Shown here: positions 37,902-38,549 of the stretch, piece after piece
Layout: every line of letters begins with the position of its first letter
Numbering within the stretch: position 1 is the first letter of the stretch
Assembly (NCBI GenBank): GCA_949287835.1
Contig: CASEHV010000036.1
Location: 1-38,549, forward strand
DNA: 38,549 nucleotides
Source of the DNA: an uncultured Helicobacter sp.
GTDB taxonomy: Bacteria > Campylobacterota > Campylobacteria > Campylobacterales > Helicobacteraceae
Direction: 5' to 3'
The notes under the pieces: model-generated
Databases searched by the model: none
What the model saw: only the letters and a program-made list of their open reading frames with translations
What the model was told of the DNA's origin: nothing
Made by a program: the position numbers and the translations under genes

Positions 37902-38549
37902 TTATTTATTATACTTTTTAAGCAAATACTCCAAAATTGCCAAACAATCATGCTTATGTGTGCGACTTAAAAGACCAAAGATTCTAAAAGTTTGCAGAAA
38001 AATTTTTATATTTTTGTTAGTAATTTTTAAATATCCACATTCGTTGCTTTTACGACCCACAAAAGTATTGCCATTGCTATCTTTAATACTACTTAAAGCT
38101 ATGCAAAAATACAGCATTGGCATACTGCCAACTGCAAACTGCTTTTCACGCACGATAATTTCACAGAGTATATCTTTGTCTTCAAATCTATACACAAGCA
38201 AGGGATAACTTACACTAGATTTTAAAAACTCTACGCCATCAATAGAATCTATGATGAAATTTGTGCGTATTATTCGTTCCTTTTCCTCAATAAATTCCTT
38301 GTTATGAGATATTTTCTCTTGCAGTTTTAATAACTCATCTACACTAAGCAATCCAGAATCTAGCCCAAAATCCAAAAATTCACTCAGCTCATAAATTTGC
38401 TTTTTCTTGCCATTTGCTCCGATAAAATGATATTCTTCACCCCTGCTAATTACCCTATCATAGCCAATCTGCCATTCAATATAATGTTTATGTGTAATAG
38501 TAGTTTGTGTCGGTGGCACAGGGATACCATAATCACTAAAAGCAAATCT
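37902..38549 (-). CDS. possible R.PabI-family restriction glycosylase (5' end outside window)
   Basis: The minus-strand frame is open to the window edge (the last codons there read FAFSDYGIPVPPTQ), so the N-terminus is missing; an internal GTG at 38519 is not a good start. The visible part of about 215 residues has HYIEWQIGYDRV, YELSEFLDFGLDSGLLS, a hydrophilic helix, and REKQFAVGSMPMLYFCI. It also has FGLLSRTHKHDCLAILEYLL. Its length and the HKHD sequence recall the His-x-x-Asp pair of R.PabI, which excises adenine from its GTAC site rather than hydrolysing phosphates. I recall homologues in Helicobacter. This is by-eye resemblance, so moderate confidence only. Confidence 0.5.
   Translation of the reverse strand, partial: RFAFSDYGIPVPPTQTTITHKHYIEWQIGYDRVISRGEEYHFIGANGKKKQIYELSEFLDFGLDSGLLSVDELLKLQEKISHNKEFIEEKERIIRTNFIIDSIDGVEFLKSSVSYPLLVYRFEDKDILCEIIVREKQFAVGSMPMLYFCIALSSIKDSNGNTFVGRKSNECGYLKITNKNIKIFLQTFRIFGLLSRTHKHDCLAILEYLLKKYNK

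Overview
The window looks like chromosomal DNA from an enterohepatic (non-pylori) Helicobacter. It is AT-rich. It carries gene orders typical of the genus: lpxC-minC, birA-parA-parB-atpF'FHAGDC, katA-kapA and secG-frr-pyrE, plus a XerH-type recombinase. A thiG gene, absent as far as I know from H. pylori, points to an enterohepatic species. Assignments rest on protein motifs and gene order read by eye; no database search was run.

Layout. Positions 1-6421 hold envelope genes: lpxC (cut by the window edge), minC and fabD on the minus strand; a lipoprotein, a pseudopilin and dgkA on the plus strand; then lpxB-lptC-lptA on the minus strand. Positions 6512-8262 carry a membrane protein and fmt. 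Positions 8265-11401 carry ald, xerH and thiG on the minus strand. A 1.08 kb gene-free stretch (11405-12482) holds very AT-rich DNA and a cluster of short palindromic repeats. Positions 12483-20761 are one long minus-strand block: birA, parA, parB and all soluble/peripheral-stalk ATP synthase genes. Next come kapA and katA (minus), tgt (plus), a repeat-bearing spacer, and the plus-strand runs secG-frr-pyrE and hisZ-like-purA, ending at tRNA-Ser(GGA).

Everything after the tRNA (28873-38549) is accessory. It has a decayed DUF262 gene, an intact DUF262-DUF1524 (GmrSD-like) gene, an Asn-rich coiled-coil protein with a possible DUF6378-like partner, a string of frameshifted remnants of phage/plasmid polyvalent proteins including two BECR-type nuclease modules, a D12-class adenine methyltransferase with a probable restriction endonuclease, and at the right edge a protein that may be an R.PabI-family restriction glycosylase. 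This reads as a defence and mobile-element island next to a tRNA.

The signals most worth following are: (1) a 17-G tract at the very 3' end of lpxC, where losing one G brings a stop within a few codons; (2) a family of about 27-nt imperfect palindromes whose outer stem covaries (ATTCT/AGAAT versus ATGTT/AACAT), in four clusters, including a 101-nt composite present twice with 3 mismatches; (3) a strong excess of the word GATTCT/AGAATC throughout, genes included; (4) the layered defence genes after tRNA-Ser.
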